This document shows positions 42,413 to 55,865 of a stretch of DNA of 64,000 bases, in pieces. Both the position numbers and the translations under genes were made by a program. This DNA comes from Chanos chanos (taxonomy: Eukaryota > Chordata > Actinopteri > Gonorynchiformes > Chanidae). Each line of letters starts with the position of its first letter. Positions within the stretch are counted from its first letter, which is position 1. A model generated the notes under the pieces. The model saw only the letters and a program-made list of their open reading frames with translations. It had not been told where the DNA came from and did no database searches. The stretch spans positions 40,312,058-40,376,057 of the forward strand of contig NC_044500.1 in NCBI RefSeq assembly GCF_902362185.1. Direction: 5' to 3'.

Positions 42413-44578
42413 CACAAGGGTATCAGACTCATTAAATCTACCACAGCAAAGATTCCGTCCCTAATCTGCCTGGACTACCACCCTTTGCTGGATCCTGGAT
42501 ATAGTCTGTTTGTGAAGATTGGAGGCATCCTCCTGTAGCTGAGCCGTCTCAGCGGGCTCTGGTCCCCCTGCATGTGGAAGCGAGGCCAGCAGGCTGTGAT
42601 GCATTTTTGAGCTGGCTGCCTGTGAACACTAAAGTTTTGCAGAAGACAATGATACCCTGACTATGTTTTTCTTATTTCTTTTTCCTTACCAACAAGATGT
42701 ACATTGGTGCCCAAGCATGAGTGTGTGTTTTGAGGAGAAGTTATGAGTTATGATACCTGAGGATGAGCACTAGTGTGGTGTGAAATGTATGTGTGATACC
42801 TCTCCCTCCTCATTCTGTCCTGTTTTGTCTAGTGATCGTAAATATTCAGGAATGATTCACTGTATCAGATGCAGAATGTATGAAGCCAGTCTAAGCTTTT
42901 CTTATGAACATTTATAAACCTAATGATAATGGACAAGTGGCTCAGGTGAGACAGACTGTCTTAATGCTTTAACACTGACTTGCTGCCTTTTAGGAAGACA
43001 TTACTGCCTCTCTGTAATGTCTTTGACACGGCAGATGTTGATGCAGAAAGCATCCTGAAGTTGTATGGCTTTGAGGCTGGGGAACATGTCAGATTTGAAG
43101 GATGCACATGAAGTGTAAAAATGACCTCATGCATTTCTAGATTTCAGTTTATGCCATGCATGTTGTTCCTGAGCCCAAATTTGCTGTCATGTCATTTTGA
43201 GCTAGGAACCCCCCCCCCCCCATTTTCTGGTTAAAATAATTTGATTTGGGATGTTGTGATGGAATGGTATTGGTGCCTGCTGTGCTATCTGGTGACAGAG
43301 CCCAGACATCTGTACGGTCACTGTGAAGCCTCACTAGTAAAATGCCACATATATCTGTGCAGGATTCATGTCTCTCTTAATTTATTACAACTGGTACGAT
43401 TTGGTTGCATTTTTTAAATACAGCTGTAAAGACACACATTAAAATGCCTGTTGCATTTATTTCTTTGTATCAAACTCAATACAGACCCTGTTGTTGCCAG
43501 AATTGTCACCTTTCCTCTACTTGGCTCTGTTAAAAGTGCTTAGGGTTTGTCCATCCACTAGAGGGCATCTTTAAGGACTTAACTCCTCATAGGTCATGCT
43601 GGTATTGCATCCTTCTGACATTGTGTTTACAGGATGATATATTAACATGCTCTCTAATGACCTTTAGATGAACCACATTGTCCTGCTCGCTCGTGTTCCC
43701 TGCAGCATGCCATCTAAAGGCACAGTTTTATCATCTGGGTTTGGAACGGAGGAAGTGTGCGGTGTGCGATATTGGGCTGTTTTCCAACAGTCGTTTCACC
43801 CCAAATGTGAAAAACAACGTGCAAATAGAGTTATCAAGAGCCTCTTGGGACAGTTTCTGTAACCATTCTTGAACTGTCACAACAACCCTCCCAATGGCAG
43901 GATTGCTTCTAAACCACAGTGAGTCTTCCCAATTATCTGGATATAGGGTGGAAAATTTAGACTTATGTCACGGTTATTGTATGTTCACACAATACATATG
44001 AGGGCCTCCACCTTGTTTTTTAGATGTTTACAGGTCACACTACCATTGACTTTGCCGATTCTCTCCATTTGTCGGAATACTGAGAGGACAGTGTGATTCC
44101 CTCAGGGAGTCTTGAAATTAGTTTTAATGTGATAGCAAATCTCATACCATATGGGTCACAAAACTCCATGTTTGTGGATGTGGTTTAGATGTTCTTTCAT
44201 TGGTACCAAACAGTCAGAATTCCACGATGCTGACATAGGGCCAAGGCTGAATCCTAATTAATGTAATGGCATGTAAGAGAAAGGGTCCTGGGTTGACCTG
44301 CTTAGCAATATGAAAGCAAGAGAGAGAAATTTCTGTGCCATACTTAAAAGAAGGCCCCTCTAGCATTTCCTTGGCTGCTGTTAAAAGATTTCTCTGACTA
44401 ACTTTTCCTTATAACCTCACAGCTGACCTCTCACACAGATTTTCATGAGCTGCAGTCTATTTTGTTAAAACCCAAAATGACATTAGGTATTTAGTGTTCC
44501 TCTGCATTGTTTAGAGGGGTCTGTCCCCCAAACCATGCATGACTTAATTGTTTGGGAAAGCAAGAAAGTGTATGTGCG

Positions 44579-44615
<37 letters not shown>

Positions 44616-47600
44616 CGTGCGTGTAGGCCTGTTTTTTTGGTCAGCAGTTACTGTCTGATTACTTTCAGATGATAGATTTTAATCACAACCATGTCTCTGT
44701 TTAGTTGAAGAGTTAAACACAAAAATTATGGAAAAAAAACTGCACAGAAATATGTCAAGCAAAAAGCACTGTAATAAATCCGTGAGCAATATTACATAAC
44801 AGGGTGAGGAGAGAGCACTCGAATGATGGCTTCAGTCTAACTCTGCATCCACACTCACTTTGTTACATTACCAAAGTACAGATTAACACAGACTCAGAGT
44901 AGCTTTCTACATGACTTCAAATGGAATTTTTGAGCGTAAATCCAGAATAGTGATACAACGAAAAGGTAATTTATCTGGAATGCATTATCAAGGAAGTTCA
45001 AACTTTAGGGAATTTTTATAAACTTGGCTTTGGGTATTAGAACAGATTTTGAGTTCAATTAATAATTACATTTGGAAGAAAGAGGATCAGTTCCAGTCTT
45101 AGAAAATAGTTTATGTAAATTTCCTTATATGCCTTTAGAAATGTCCACAACCCATTCCAACAACACTGGCACGTCCTTGACAGCCCTGACGTTCTGTTCT
45201 GAAGTGACGTATGGGACATCGTGCCATGCTGTGACAGAGGTCACTTTAATGGTGATGTTGTTTGTGAAATTCCTTCCTGTCCATCTAATGTCCAATGGCC
45301 TGAATATACTCAAAGAGCACAGCATGACTCCAGAGAGGATGTCCCTGTCCCATAGCTTGGTGGAAATGACCTCTGCTTCTTTCCAGGAAGCAGCGTGTGT
45401 CCTCTTCTTTTACTCAAAGAAACATTTTTTTTTTCATATGTGGGCATGTGACGGCACATCATGGTTCATGTTTTTATGAGAATGGAAAGATCCTTATTAC
45501 CAGCTGTGTTATTGCTCAGCTCAAAGGATCTAAGAGTTCTTATCCTCATAAAACTCCCCACTTTATTACTTTCTCTCACGTCAGTGGTATCCACTGAAAT
45601 CAAATGCGGTCACCAAGGAGGGTGGTTTTTATGCTGAGTCACAATGATGCAGGTGCACCAAACACAAAATCTCAGTCTATGGTTCACACTGTGCCCTTCA
45701 TTAAAGCACACAACAGGGAGCAGAGGTCAGATAAAGGTCTATTGAGCAGTAATGAGAGAGATTGCAGCGTGCTTACGACATGGCACATTTTTCCATGGTT
45801 GATTTGATGGAATTCTTCTTGTTTTTTATCTCCATATCTAGCATAATTCCACAAAAAAACAGGTGGTGTATGTGCATTTTGAAAATGGATGCAGTGTGAA
45901 CACAACATGTAATAATGTCAGACGGTCATTTTAGATTCAAGTAACAGCAGCAGTGGAATCTTCATTTAATTTCACTTGGACGGAAGAGAATCCCATGGTC
46001 TCTCCTGTTCTTCTTGTTTCTTTTGATACAGATCTATTGTTCTAAAATATTCAGAAAAAAAAAACTGGGCTGTAAAGGAGACCCTGCACACAGGGATCCA
46101 TGTCCCATGATCTGCATGTGAGATCTGAATGCTTCTCCTTAACGTGTCCTAGCTTGGAAGGGCAAGGCCCAGTCTGTCTCTGTCTCTCTGTTTCTCACTT
46201 AGAGATGGTCATAACTATGTGACACACAATGTCAATGTGCTTACCACAGGACTCTTTAAAAAGATTATGATGAAATAAACGGTTTCTGATGAAGTCAGCA
46301 TGACACTAATTAATAAACAACTTTTCTTTGAGCTGACTTCAGCGATGCTTGGGTCAAGTAAGTCTCCAGTTTTACAAGCCAACAATAAACACCTGGATCT
46401 TGGGTGTGTTCTTGTCCCTAGACATAAGGAGCTTCTTGTACAATCCTCTGTCGTCTGAATTCCACCGTGCTCTTCCAAAGCATTGGAGACAACCCAAGGA
46501 AGCTCTTAGCTTCATATATCACTTAATCCCTTATCCAGAAACACATCCACAAACTAATATTTTTTTACAGACCTAGTGGAGAGTGATTGTTTCGGCACTT
46601 CTAAGGCTTCTACACTTCCATCCATGTCCCCTTTCCTATGGCAATTTGCCAGTCTGCTAAATGTATGTAGGATTGTTCAGATGTCCATCCTGCAGGGGGA
46701 GGCTTCAAAGAGGGGGGTCTAACTAGAGTCTGTTTAGCTGGGGGGCAGACAGGGCAGGACTGGGGCTGGATTATGGGTGGGATCTGTCAGATGCACAATT
46801 TAAGGCTGGTCCTGTCTTAGAAGTTGCTGAACAGATTCATGAACACAGCATCATATAAAGAAGAAACCGGTGAATGTAACATATCTGGTAAGGGTTACTC
46901 CTCAGTTTGGTGAGTGATATTGTAGGGTGGATTAAGGCAATGTTTCCATCAGATTTTTTGAAGATTAAAACTTGATTATGACATTGGTTGATAATGGTAT
47001 GGTTAAATATGTAAATTCTCTTGAACAATTTAAGAATATATTCGACGACCCTTAACGTGTTTTGTTTAACTGTATTAACAAATTTGTCTTAATAAGATTC
47101 TGACATATTTCTACTTTACAGCTTCTCTTTACTGTTATAGTATAATCATGCTATTATTCTGTAATTCATTTCTGAACATGTCTGTTCAGAAGAATAATTT
47201 TAAAGATATTTTTAATGCATGTACCCTGTGAGCTCCAGCTCTCTGGATATGAGACAGCTTATTAAAATGGTCTAAAGTTAACAGCTACAAATAAGTAACA
47301 GAATTTTTGCTCCATAAAGCGTAACACAACCATACCACACACACACACACAGTCTACTATGTCAGTGTAGTCACTCATGCCTCTGCTGCTGTTTGTTCCC
47401 TTGTCAGACCATCATGTTGGCAAAACGAACTTCATAAGCTGAGACTTTGGAGTTAGCCCTTTGACCTACAGCTATGCGTGGCAATCACAATGGTTTCATA
47501 ACTGTTAAATATGTTAATGCCTTTAGGGCATAGGCCCTGTGTCACGAGGCCTTAAGAGAAGGTTTCAATTGAAGCTGTCAGTAATCAAGCACATAGTGTT

Positions 47601-49681
47601 ATCTGACCGTGGAATGTATGTACGACGACCAGCTTGGTTTAGTTTGTATGAACGAAAGATACGGATAGACTTAAAAGTGCATTCAGCTTCTCCATTTCAT
47701 CACCAGGTGAGTCAGCAGGAAATGGATGTACACTGCTGCGTCAGCTGACACCCCCTCAGTGACCCCCCCCCAACCCCATCCTGAGGTCAATTTTCAGTTG
47801 TAGTATGAAATGCTTGTTTGACAAATCCTGAGGTCAGTCTTCAGTTCAGTTGTAGTTTACGGTGTCTGTTTGATTAAGACTTATAGAACGGCATCTTTGC
47901 GTTTTATTTAATGCACTGATTTTTATAACGAGTACATAATCCAATTCAACTACTTCACTATAATATTTTCTTTATTTTAAGTATTGTGTGGCATTCGTGC
48001 CATCAGATGTGTGATATGAATAAACTACGGCCCTCTCTTCCACGCCTCTGGGATTTTTTAGCATGTCTGCACCCTTGCTTAAGTATTCATTGTCTGGTTT
48101 AGCTGAAATACAAGGTGTTGACACAAGAATGGTGGCGTGCCAGCTGAAAGGCACAAGTACCACGTAAGCCCGCGAGTACACACATAATATTGTGCAAGCC
48201 ATGTTAAGATACGATACCACATTGTATATCGTTTTCAACCTTTTGATAATACGATGAAACAGTTTAAGAACTAGAGGAAAGGCGACGGTATAATCGATTT
48301 TTAAAAAATAAATAAATAGACGAATTTGAAAAACATGTCTTGACTTAAATGACATCCGCTACCATTACTCAAGTGGCACACTCCTGTTGGCCTTCATGCA
48401 GACAAGTTCTCTCTCCTAAACTAAAGAAATCTGGGCACTATAACTATGATCTTTGAAAAGGGGGGTGGGGGTATAAGTTTTGAAAACGCTGGCTCTATTG
48501 CGGCAACACTGAAAAGCAAAATCTACATTTAGAAAAGTATTTTATGGTGAAAGTGCAAAAGACGTGAAACTTAGTTCCTCAAAGCACTTTAAAACGGATT
48601 GTTTCGAATAAACTTAACACTAGTCGGACACTGTAGGCCTGTTTACTGGTTCCCCCCATTTTCCTATCATGGAACAATCCGAAGCAAAAAGATCAGCACA
48701 TTGAATTAGCTACCCTACCGAGCGTAAGGTCTCCTTGGCACGTTTTTATCGTAATTGGCTGTAAGCAAAGGGGAAATTTAATAGGATGAAAAACGAAGCT
48801 ATAATCCCCTAATTTCTCTTTACAAAGAAATAACCGAATGGACTTCCGTTTTTAAGAAGACATTTTGAGGCTGACATGGATAAAATCTCCTGCTCTGTAG
48901 TTTGTTTGAAACCAGAGTGGAATAAGCCGGTGTCCTGAGACTTCGTCTACTCCAGGTTAGATTTTGATAGAGGGATTCCGTACTCGGAGAAAGTGATATA
49001 ATTCTTGAATCCGCATTTCCGCTAATCCTTACTTGACAGGGAAACAGTGTATTAGTTGTAAGATCACGCCGTCATCAGTTCAGGATTTAAAGTTTTTCCG
49101 TGTATAGAAGTTGGAGCGCGTGTCCGCTCCTCGTAAGCGGGTAATTGTGTTTACCTCATAGTCTAATAAATCGTAATAAATCGTTTTGGTTAACGTGCAT
49201 AAACAATTTGCAAGCAATTTGTTTTCTTTGTCGCTGCGGCTTTGGTTTTACTATTTCCGTCTGCATTCTATACTTTTTCAGTTAACCAATGAGTAGATAA
49301 TTTCCTTTTAAACCTATACAGCGGATGTTTTAGCATATCTTATAGTCCTTGATTTAGGCTGTTCTCAGGTAAAATTTCTGTGCAACAGGAATTAATTTAC
49401 ATAAGGCTGATCGGCTGGTATGTGTCTCGAATAATTTATGTCAAATTACAAAGCTCTGTAGTACGAGGGTATCAATGTTAGAGTTTAATTTGTGTCTCGG
49501 TTGAATTGTCTTGTCGCGTGCCACAATCATAGAGCTGACAGTTGTTGAAAAAGTATAATAGTGAACAGTGGTTGGTTTGTGCATAATGGTCTCATGCACA
49601 TGCCTGTACTTGGTTTCATTGTTGCCTGGTGTTATTGTCTCTTTTGTAGGGCAAAAAGCCTGAAGTTGGGGGTGAAGAGTC
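42413..49681. other. tusc2 3' UTR and long intergenic region upstream of hyal2
   Basis: The tusc2 3' UTR probably reaches the ATTAAA at 43438-43443. The remaining roughly 6 kb has no exon I can assign. It contains a run of about 13 C near 43208-43220, a GT array at 44577-44625 and a segment around 45.1-45.4 kb that is open on both strands without a recognised product. The exon that holds the hyal2 ATG appears to begin at 49650 after a CTTTTGTAG acceptor, so a noncoding hyal2 exon should lie upstream, perhaps near 49 kb. Confidence 0.45.
44577..44625. repeat. (GT)n microsatellite
   Basis: GT array ending in GCGTGCGTGCGT, between tusc2 and hyal2. Confidence 0.9.
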
Positions 49682-52600
49682 ATGCCTACTTCTCCTTGGG
49701 TTCTGTCCAGCCAAGGCACATGGCTGCAGTTCTTAGCTCTGATGATACTATGGACATGCCTATATGCCCAAGTTTTGAAGTCTACAAGATGGCCTTTGTT
49801 TCCTCAGAAGCCCTTGCTCCTGGCCTGGAATGCCCCAACAGAGGACTGTAGTCCACGGCATGGGATACGCTTTCAGCTGGAGCAGTTTCAGATTGTTGCA
49901 TCACCAAATGAGGGTTTTGTGCGCCAGAACCTCACTATTTTTTACAAAGACCGTTTAGGTCTTTATCCATACTATGAACGGGATGGAACTGCTGTGAATG
50001 GTGGACTACCACAAGTTGCCAGTCTTACCCAACACCTGGAAAAGATGCCACAGGGTGTACAGAAGTATATTCGAGAACCAGCAGCCAAAGGTCTTGCTGT
50101 CATCGACTGGGAGGAGTGGCGACCGCTTTGGATTCGCAATTGGGATGCCAAAGATGTATACCGAAATCGATCGCGTCATTTAGTCTCTCAGAAGAATCCC
50201 ACCTGGTCCCAGGAGCAAGTCGCAAAAGTGGCCCAACAGGAGTTTGAATTATCAGCACAAAAATTCATGCTGGAGACACTGCGGCTGGCCAAGAGCTTGC
50301 GACCTGAGCAGTTGTGGGGTTTCTATTTGTTCCCTGACTGTTACAACCACGATTATCGAAATGGTCTAAAGAACTACACTGGTCGATGTCCGGATGTAGA
50401 GATGACACGAAATGACCAACTGAAATGGTTGTGGACTGAGAGCACTGCTCTGTTTCCATCTATATACATGGGTACAGTGTTGCGCTCAACACCTTTTGGG
50501 CGGCAGTTTGTTCGTAACCGGGTGAAGGAAGGAATGCGTCTAGCAGCTGCAGGTGATGGGTTGGCACGTCCTGTCTTTGTCTACACACGACCAACCTATG
50601 CAAATGAGCTAACCTTGCTGACTGAGGTGAGAGGATACCCTTTTGTCAGATGGGCTCATATGGAAGTTATGTTGTTTCTTTGGCCCTTGCAGAATTTGGC
50701 ATAAGGATTTAGTATGATTCCTGTGGTTTTGTGCCTAATGAAGTGCGTTCCCATGCTTAGATTTTGATTTGGTTATAAAGCAGGAATTTTGGATGTTGGC
50801 TTTTTTTGTGTTGGAAACTAAGGAGAACAGTGCTGTCTTGTTTGAAGAGGCCCATAAACCTTCTTACCCTGTCACTTCAAGAGCCATCAGAAAGCATTTG
50901 GTGCTGCCATGTATACAACTTTAGTGAGGATAGACTGAACACAGAACTAGACAAAGGCCAATCATACTGAAAGTTCTGAGATGTGGACAGATTTTTAGTT
51001 GGCACACAGAATTCCTAAACACTGCTGTTGCAAAACTTACTATGATGCCCTGACTTTCTCAACTGCTCTGAATGCCAAACCCCCTTTTTTTTTTTTTTTT
51101 TTTACATTTTTTACATTATTCATATTTCAGAAGCAGGGTGTTATGGTATATTTTTCCTGGCAGTGGTGAGAGAAGGCTCCCTAAGGGAAGTTGGGAGCAA
51201 ACAGTATTAAACAGACTGATATGTCAAGCCTCAACCTAAATTTAGAACTCACACAGTCATCTTGCGTCCCACAAAACAGACTCATCTGTGTTTCACAGAA
51301 TCCCAATATTGGCCCTGTGGTTTCCATTAAACCTCCTCCTCCCCCCAGTATGATACCCATCAACAGTTTTTTTTTTTTGTGCTTTTGCACATACTTTACC
51401 ATATAAGAAGCTCAAATTCTATTGAAAACCCATTCATTACTTTTAATAATGTGCTCATAACAATATTTTTCATGACCGTCATTTATCATTGTGAAATAGT
51501 AAGCCCATAGCATCCATCAGTACTCAAGCATGTCATAAAAGTCTGTGACTGCATTTGAAAGGAATGAAGGCTATGTGAATGCAGGTTAGTTTAGGATAAT
51601 CTGTGAAGTTGTGAAAACCATTAAGTGCATTCACCCTTTCCGTACAAATACAACAGAAAATACATTATTTTCTTCTCTTCTCGTGGCAGTGTCAGATTAG
51701 TTAAATGTATAAATGGATTTGAGATGTAATGATCAGACATTTGGAGATGTCGTACAGTAATGCTAAGAGTAGTTGAAGAAAAGCTAAGCTCTCTTTTGTG
51801 ATGGATGCATAGTAATTCTCATGTTGATATCTCATATTTTTTATGACTTTGATATTGTTATAATGTGAGATTAAATAAGTTATTGAAAGAAAAGGCAGGA
51901 ATGACCAAGGGAGTGAACGAAAAGTTGGCACTGTGAAGATGAATGAGGTGCTGTCAGCTCATTGTTTATTTTCTCGCTGGAGTACTCTTTACAAAGACAC
52001 ACTGCAGCAGAATCAAGTGTGGGTGTGTGTATATGCGTTAGGCTGGTTGTACAGAAATCTGAGGGAATATGATGATTCAGAGAAGTAGAATGTCCGAAAC
52101 CAAATACTTTTTCCCCTTCAGATTACACACCCATTACTGAGGGCCAGTGTGAACCTAATAGTCTGCATATCTCACGGAACTCTTTGGCCCTGTTTTTCGT
52201 TGTTGGTTTGGTTTGGTTGTCTTTTGTGATCATTATAGTCTGGTCAACGTATGGGTGCATTTATGTCTATCTGCGTGTGTGTGTGTTTGTGTGCGTATGT
52301 GCATAGATGGATCTGGTGTCCACTATTGGAGAGAGTGTAGCACTTGGAGCGGCGGGTGTAATCCTCTGGGGTGACTCTACATATGCCAGCAGCTATGTAA
52401 GTATGATACAACAGATTGATTACCATGAATTTGTCAGCTTCTGTTAAATGACCACGCCTTGATTTTTTTTTTTTTTGTCTTGCATTTTTTACCGCACACA
52501 CACAGGATGAGATATTGTTGGTTTCATCATTGTTCCCTAACAGTCATATCAAATTCTTTTTAAATCTCATTCCATCCCATCACCACTCCCAATCTTGCCC

Positions 52601-53011
52601 CCCCCCCCCCGGTTCTCCTTTCAGTCAGCCTGTCACAGTCTGAATGAGTACCTGAAAGGCCCACTGGGTCGCTACTTGCTCAATGTGTCCACGGCAGCAG
52701 AGCAGTGCAGCGAGACGTTGTGCGGCTCACGGGGTCGCTGCCTGCGCAGACATCCTGACGCAGACACCTACCTGCATCTCAGCCCCCTCACCCACAGCAT
52801 CGAGAGCCAGATGGGTCGGCTGAGCGTCAAAGGTCAGCTCGGGCCAAAGGAGCAAGCAAGGCTGCGAGAGGAGTTTCAGTGCCAGTGCTACAGTGGGTAC
52901 ACCAGTGAGTGGTGTACTCAGAGGGAAGCTGGCAATAGAGCCACGCCAGTCTGGAGAGTCTGGTTACCCAGTCTGGTGCTTCCTGTGGTGCTACTCAGCT
53001 TAATGCACTGA
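49682..53011 (+). CDS. hyal2: Hyaluronidase 2, GPI-anchored (complete)
   Basis: HYAL2 is a glycoside hydrolase family 56 enzyme that cleaves high-mass hyaluronan at the cell surface or in endosomes. Three coding exons, 49682-50626, 52307-52396 and 52625-53011, join in phase to 473 residues, equal to the human protein. A hydrophobic signal peptide lies near residues 14-30 (WLQFLALMILW). The catalytic motif IDWEEW puts Asp142 and the proton donor Glu144 in the expected place. SPNEGF, LWGFYLFPDCYNHDY and YTGRCPDVE are family-defining blocks. A cysteine-rich EGF-like region ends with CQCYSGYTSEWC. The C terminus has a hydrophobic tail (WLPSLVLPVVLLSLMH), as expected for GPI-anchor addition, and this separates HYAL2 from HYAL1 and HYAL3. 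Position next to tusc2 agrees. The acceptors of exons 2 and 3 lie in repeat-rich sequence. Confidence 0.95.
52271..52299. repeat. (TG)n-rich tract at the hyal2 exon 2 acceptor
   Basis: Interrupted TG repeats occupy the polypyrimidine-tract position directly before the GCATAG acceptor (52301-52306) of hyal2 exon 2. Few runs of pyrimidine are present. Confidence 0.85.
52598..52610. repeat. 13-C homopolymer near the hyal2 exon 3 acceptor
   Basis: Thirteen C in a row, followed by GGTTCTCCTTTCAG and then exon 3 at 52625. The run forms the upstream part of the polypyrimidine tract. Confidence 0.9.
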
Positions 53012-54300
53012 ACTATGGCTGGGGTTACAAGCATTGCGGAACATGACAAACCCACCATAGAGAAAAGGAAGGGTTCTGTGCAGAGGCTAGGACGTGGCAA
53101 CTCTCCTGCCTGCGACCAAGAGGAAAAGATATAACTGTCTGATCTGTAATGGATGAATGACCAAAGCCAACCATGCAAGCCAGGGGGAAAGACTTGGTAG
53201 AAACATGCTGCTTCTGTCAACTTCTGTCAAGTTGAGTTCAGTGCACTCTGAAAAGGTAGCCGCCTGCTATGCAGATGGAGGTGATCTGCATACAATGGAA
53301 TTTTTTCCTCACTGTGTAAGAAATGACTGTTCAAGGAGAATGTTGAAGTCTGCGTGCGGATGTTTTGCAAATTTGTATGTCGGTGTTTGACTTTTGTAGT
53401 ACCGTATGCCATTTGGGTTCTTTTGAACGATATTATATAGTCCATTTCTGAGTCTTTTTTTATTTTAATCCTGGAGGGATACTGAGAAAAATGCAATGTT
53501 AGGTGTTTTACTGTTCTGCAAAAGCACAGCATATAGATAGATATGTGCACTAATTTTCATTAGAGTCTAATGTTGTCATGATGCCAAAGTTTTTGTTTTT
53601 AAACCGCTAGCAAATCATAGCAAGATACTCAAGATACTCAATACTTTGCCTTAAAAAGGGGGGAAACACTGTCAGATTCCATTACTCTGCTTTATTTCAA
53701 ACCCGGACAGTGTTCTCAGACAAAGCACAGACTCTTAGATCAATGGCATTCCAGGTAAAATGACAATAATCTGTGCAAACTAAAATGGCAGCGTAATCTG
53801 TAGCGTAATTTGCATACGATGGCACGAGCAACACTTCCATCACTACACAAATACGTGTGTATGAACATGCATATGGCTTCAGCGGAGAGAGACGTTTTGA
53901 TCATTCTACACTTCTCTCGTTGTCATAAGAGGGGAATTAACTAGTCAGCTGTCACCTGTTAATCTTTGAATTCATTTAAAAGATTAGGATGTTTGGTCAG
54001 TTTTCACGCGTCGCCTCTCTTTAGGAGATGCTTTGAAATGCTGCTTGTACAGTGTGTGCCGGTGTGTTTAGTGGCTCACCTTTTTCCCCCACTTTAAAAC
54101 CAGAAGATCTCAGTATTTCACCTTTAGCCTACTGTTTTTCAGTGTGTTTAGGTGTTGCTGGTGCTGCTGCTGTCTTTTCAAGGCTAGTTTCTGAACAAAA
54201 ACGAGAAAGTGGTCCGCCTTCTCTACAGATGTTCTCATCTCACTTCACGTTCGCTGCAGCCCATATTTCAAACTCAAGTCATAGTTTTTTTTCCATCACA

Positions 54301-54328
54301 TCACACACACACACACACACACACACAC
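54301..54328. repeat. (CA)n microsatellite
   Basis: Pure CA dinucleotide array downstream of hyal2. Confidence 0.9.
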
Positions 54329-54671
54329 CACTAGTGCCACGGTGCTGCTGGGAAGCTTCATTTATACTTAAGTCTCTGTCAGTCTTTTACACCACTACTC
54401 TGTTTTACTGAGTGAAACTTTTGCAGTTATTTCCTAAATGTTTCAATGGAGTGGACATTCCTTTCAAATGCTGCCCAGGCCACTCTAACCTCGTTTGCTT
54501 TAGGCAACTGGAACAAATTTTTTTTTTTTTAACTTTTCTGTATCAATATCACATTTCTTGTGTTTGTATTTCATTTTAATTTTTGTGAAAGACTAGGAAG
54601 TGATGTATGTGCAGCTTAATTAATGTTTTGTTTCGTGCTCTTAAATCTCAGTACCATCTTTTTAAGCACAC

Positions 54672-55509
54672 TGGGCCTCATTCAACAACTGTTCTTAAGA
54701 AAAAATTTGTTCTTAAAACCCACTTACGCAGCTTTCTGACATTCACCAATGTTTTCTTATTTGGGATTTGTTCTTAGGTAAGAACAGAATCTACGCACAC
54801 TCAAGAGCACACTTACGCACATTTGAGTGCTGACACGTCTGTGCAAAAATAATTGTTTATTGCATTTTCTTCAGTTCTACACTTGTATAATATTAAAGGA
54901 TTTAAATTACAATAATATTTTATCATTTATAATATTTCTTTATTAATTATTTTCATTATTTTTCAAAGCATGGTCTTTTAAAAGAAATAAACACTACACT
55001 AACACTTCATGTAACACTCCAGTGTGTAGTGCATAGGCCTATTTATTCATACTTTTGTGCAATGAACAAAAAGAGCAATATGAGAATATAAGAGCTGATG
55101 GAGACTGTGATAAGTGAGCAGTAGTTTTACATACACTACTTACGGGTTATCCCATCTGAAACCAGACAGGTTGTAAAGCAGGTGTGTGAGAATCAGTCAG
55201 TTTTACTTTTATGTATGGATAAATATTAAAACGCTTGGACAGAGCAGACTCAGCCATTGTAGCCTTTGCTTCTGTCTGCTACTGTGCGAGGGTTGCATTG
55301 AACCATTAAAGCGGGAGCAGAAGTGATGGCTCAAATAAAGAAATAAAGCGAGAGATAAAGTCGCAATTAAGCAAACTTTTTTTTTTTTTTTACCGCAGCC
55401 GAAACAGGCTTCCATAGATTGCTGTGTTTTGATGTAGACATTTTCTTAGGACCTTTCTCAAGAACAAATTTAAGAAACAACTTAGGAAGATGTTGGTGAA
55501 TGAGGCCCA
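54672..55509. mobile_element. Non-autonomous DNA element (about 840 bp) with TGGGCCTCATTCA ends
   Basis: The left end TGGGCCTCATTCAACAAC and the inverse of the right end TGGGCCTCATTCACCAAC match at 17 of 18 bases. Similarity continues loosely inward through TTCTTAA- and AATTTGTTCTT-like blocks on both arms. The interior is AT-rich and has no transposase-like frame. I could not find a clear target-site duplication, so the superfamily is undecided. Confidence 0.72.
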
Positions 55510-55865
55510 TTGTCTTTTGAAACATCTCGCTTTGGGTGAGGGTACACAACGTGTGTTGTGGTTTGGGGTGGAATCACAGGGGCACTGGTTGTTTCCTGTA
55601 TTTAAGTGCCTTTTTTACTTGCACCATCTTTATCAGCTTTATGTTAAACCAACATTTTTTATGTAACACAGCAGAACATGTTGTGGAAAAGCCATGAAGA
55701 GAATCTAAACCATTGAGGCCTTGTGTTTCTGCTCTTAAATGTTTTTTTTTTTCCTATATTACAGCTTGAAACCAAATTCTGTTATTCCTGTTAGATGTAA
55801 TTTGAGCCAACTGGTCCCAGCCTTTGGGTTTGGGTCACCTGTGCATTTCAATAGAGATTTTACTA

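Noticed and set aside
43668-43872. Two overlapping 64-codon frames downstream of tusc2
   Set aside because: They have no recognisable domains and overlap each other in different frames, consistent with chance.
47539-47748. A 69-codon frame with a nearby GTGAGT donor upstream of hyal2
   Set aside because: The peptide is not recognised, and the known HYAL2 signal peptide is encoded at 49682, so it is not needed for the protein. It might be 5' UTR at most.
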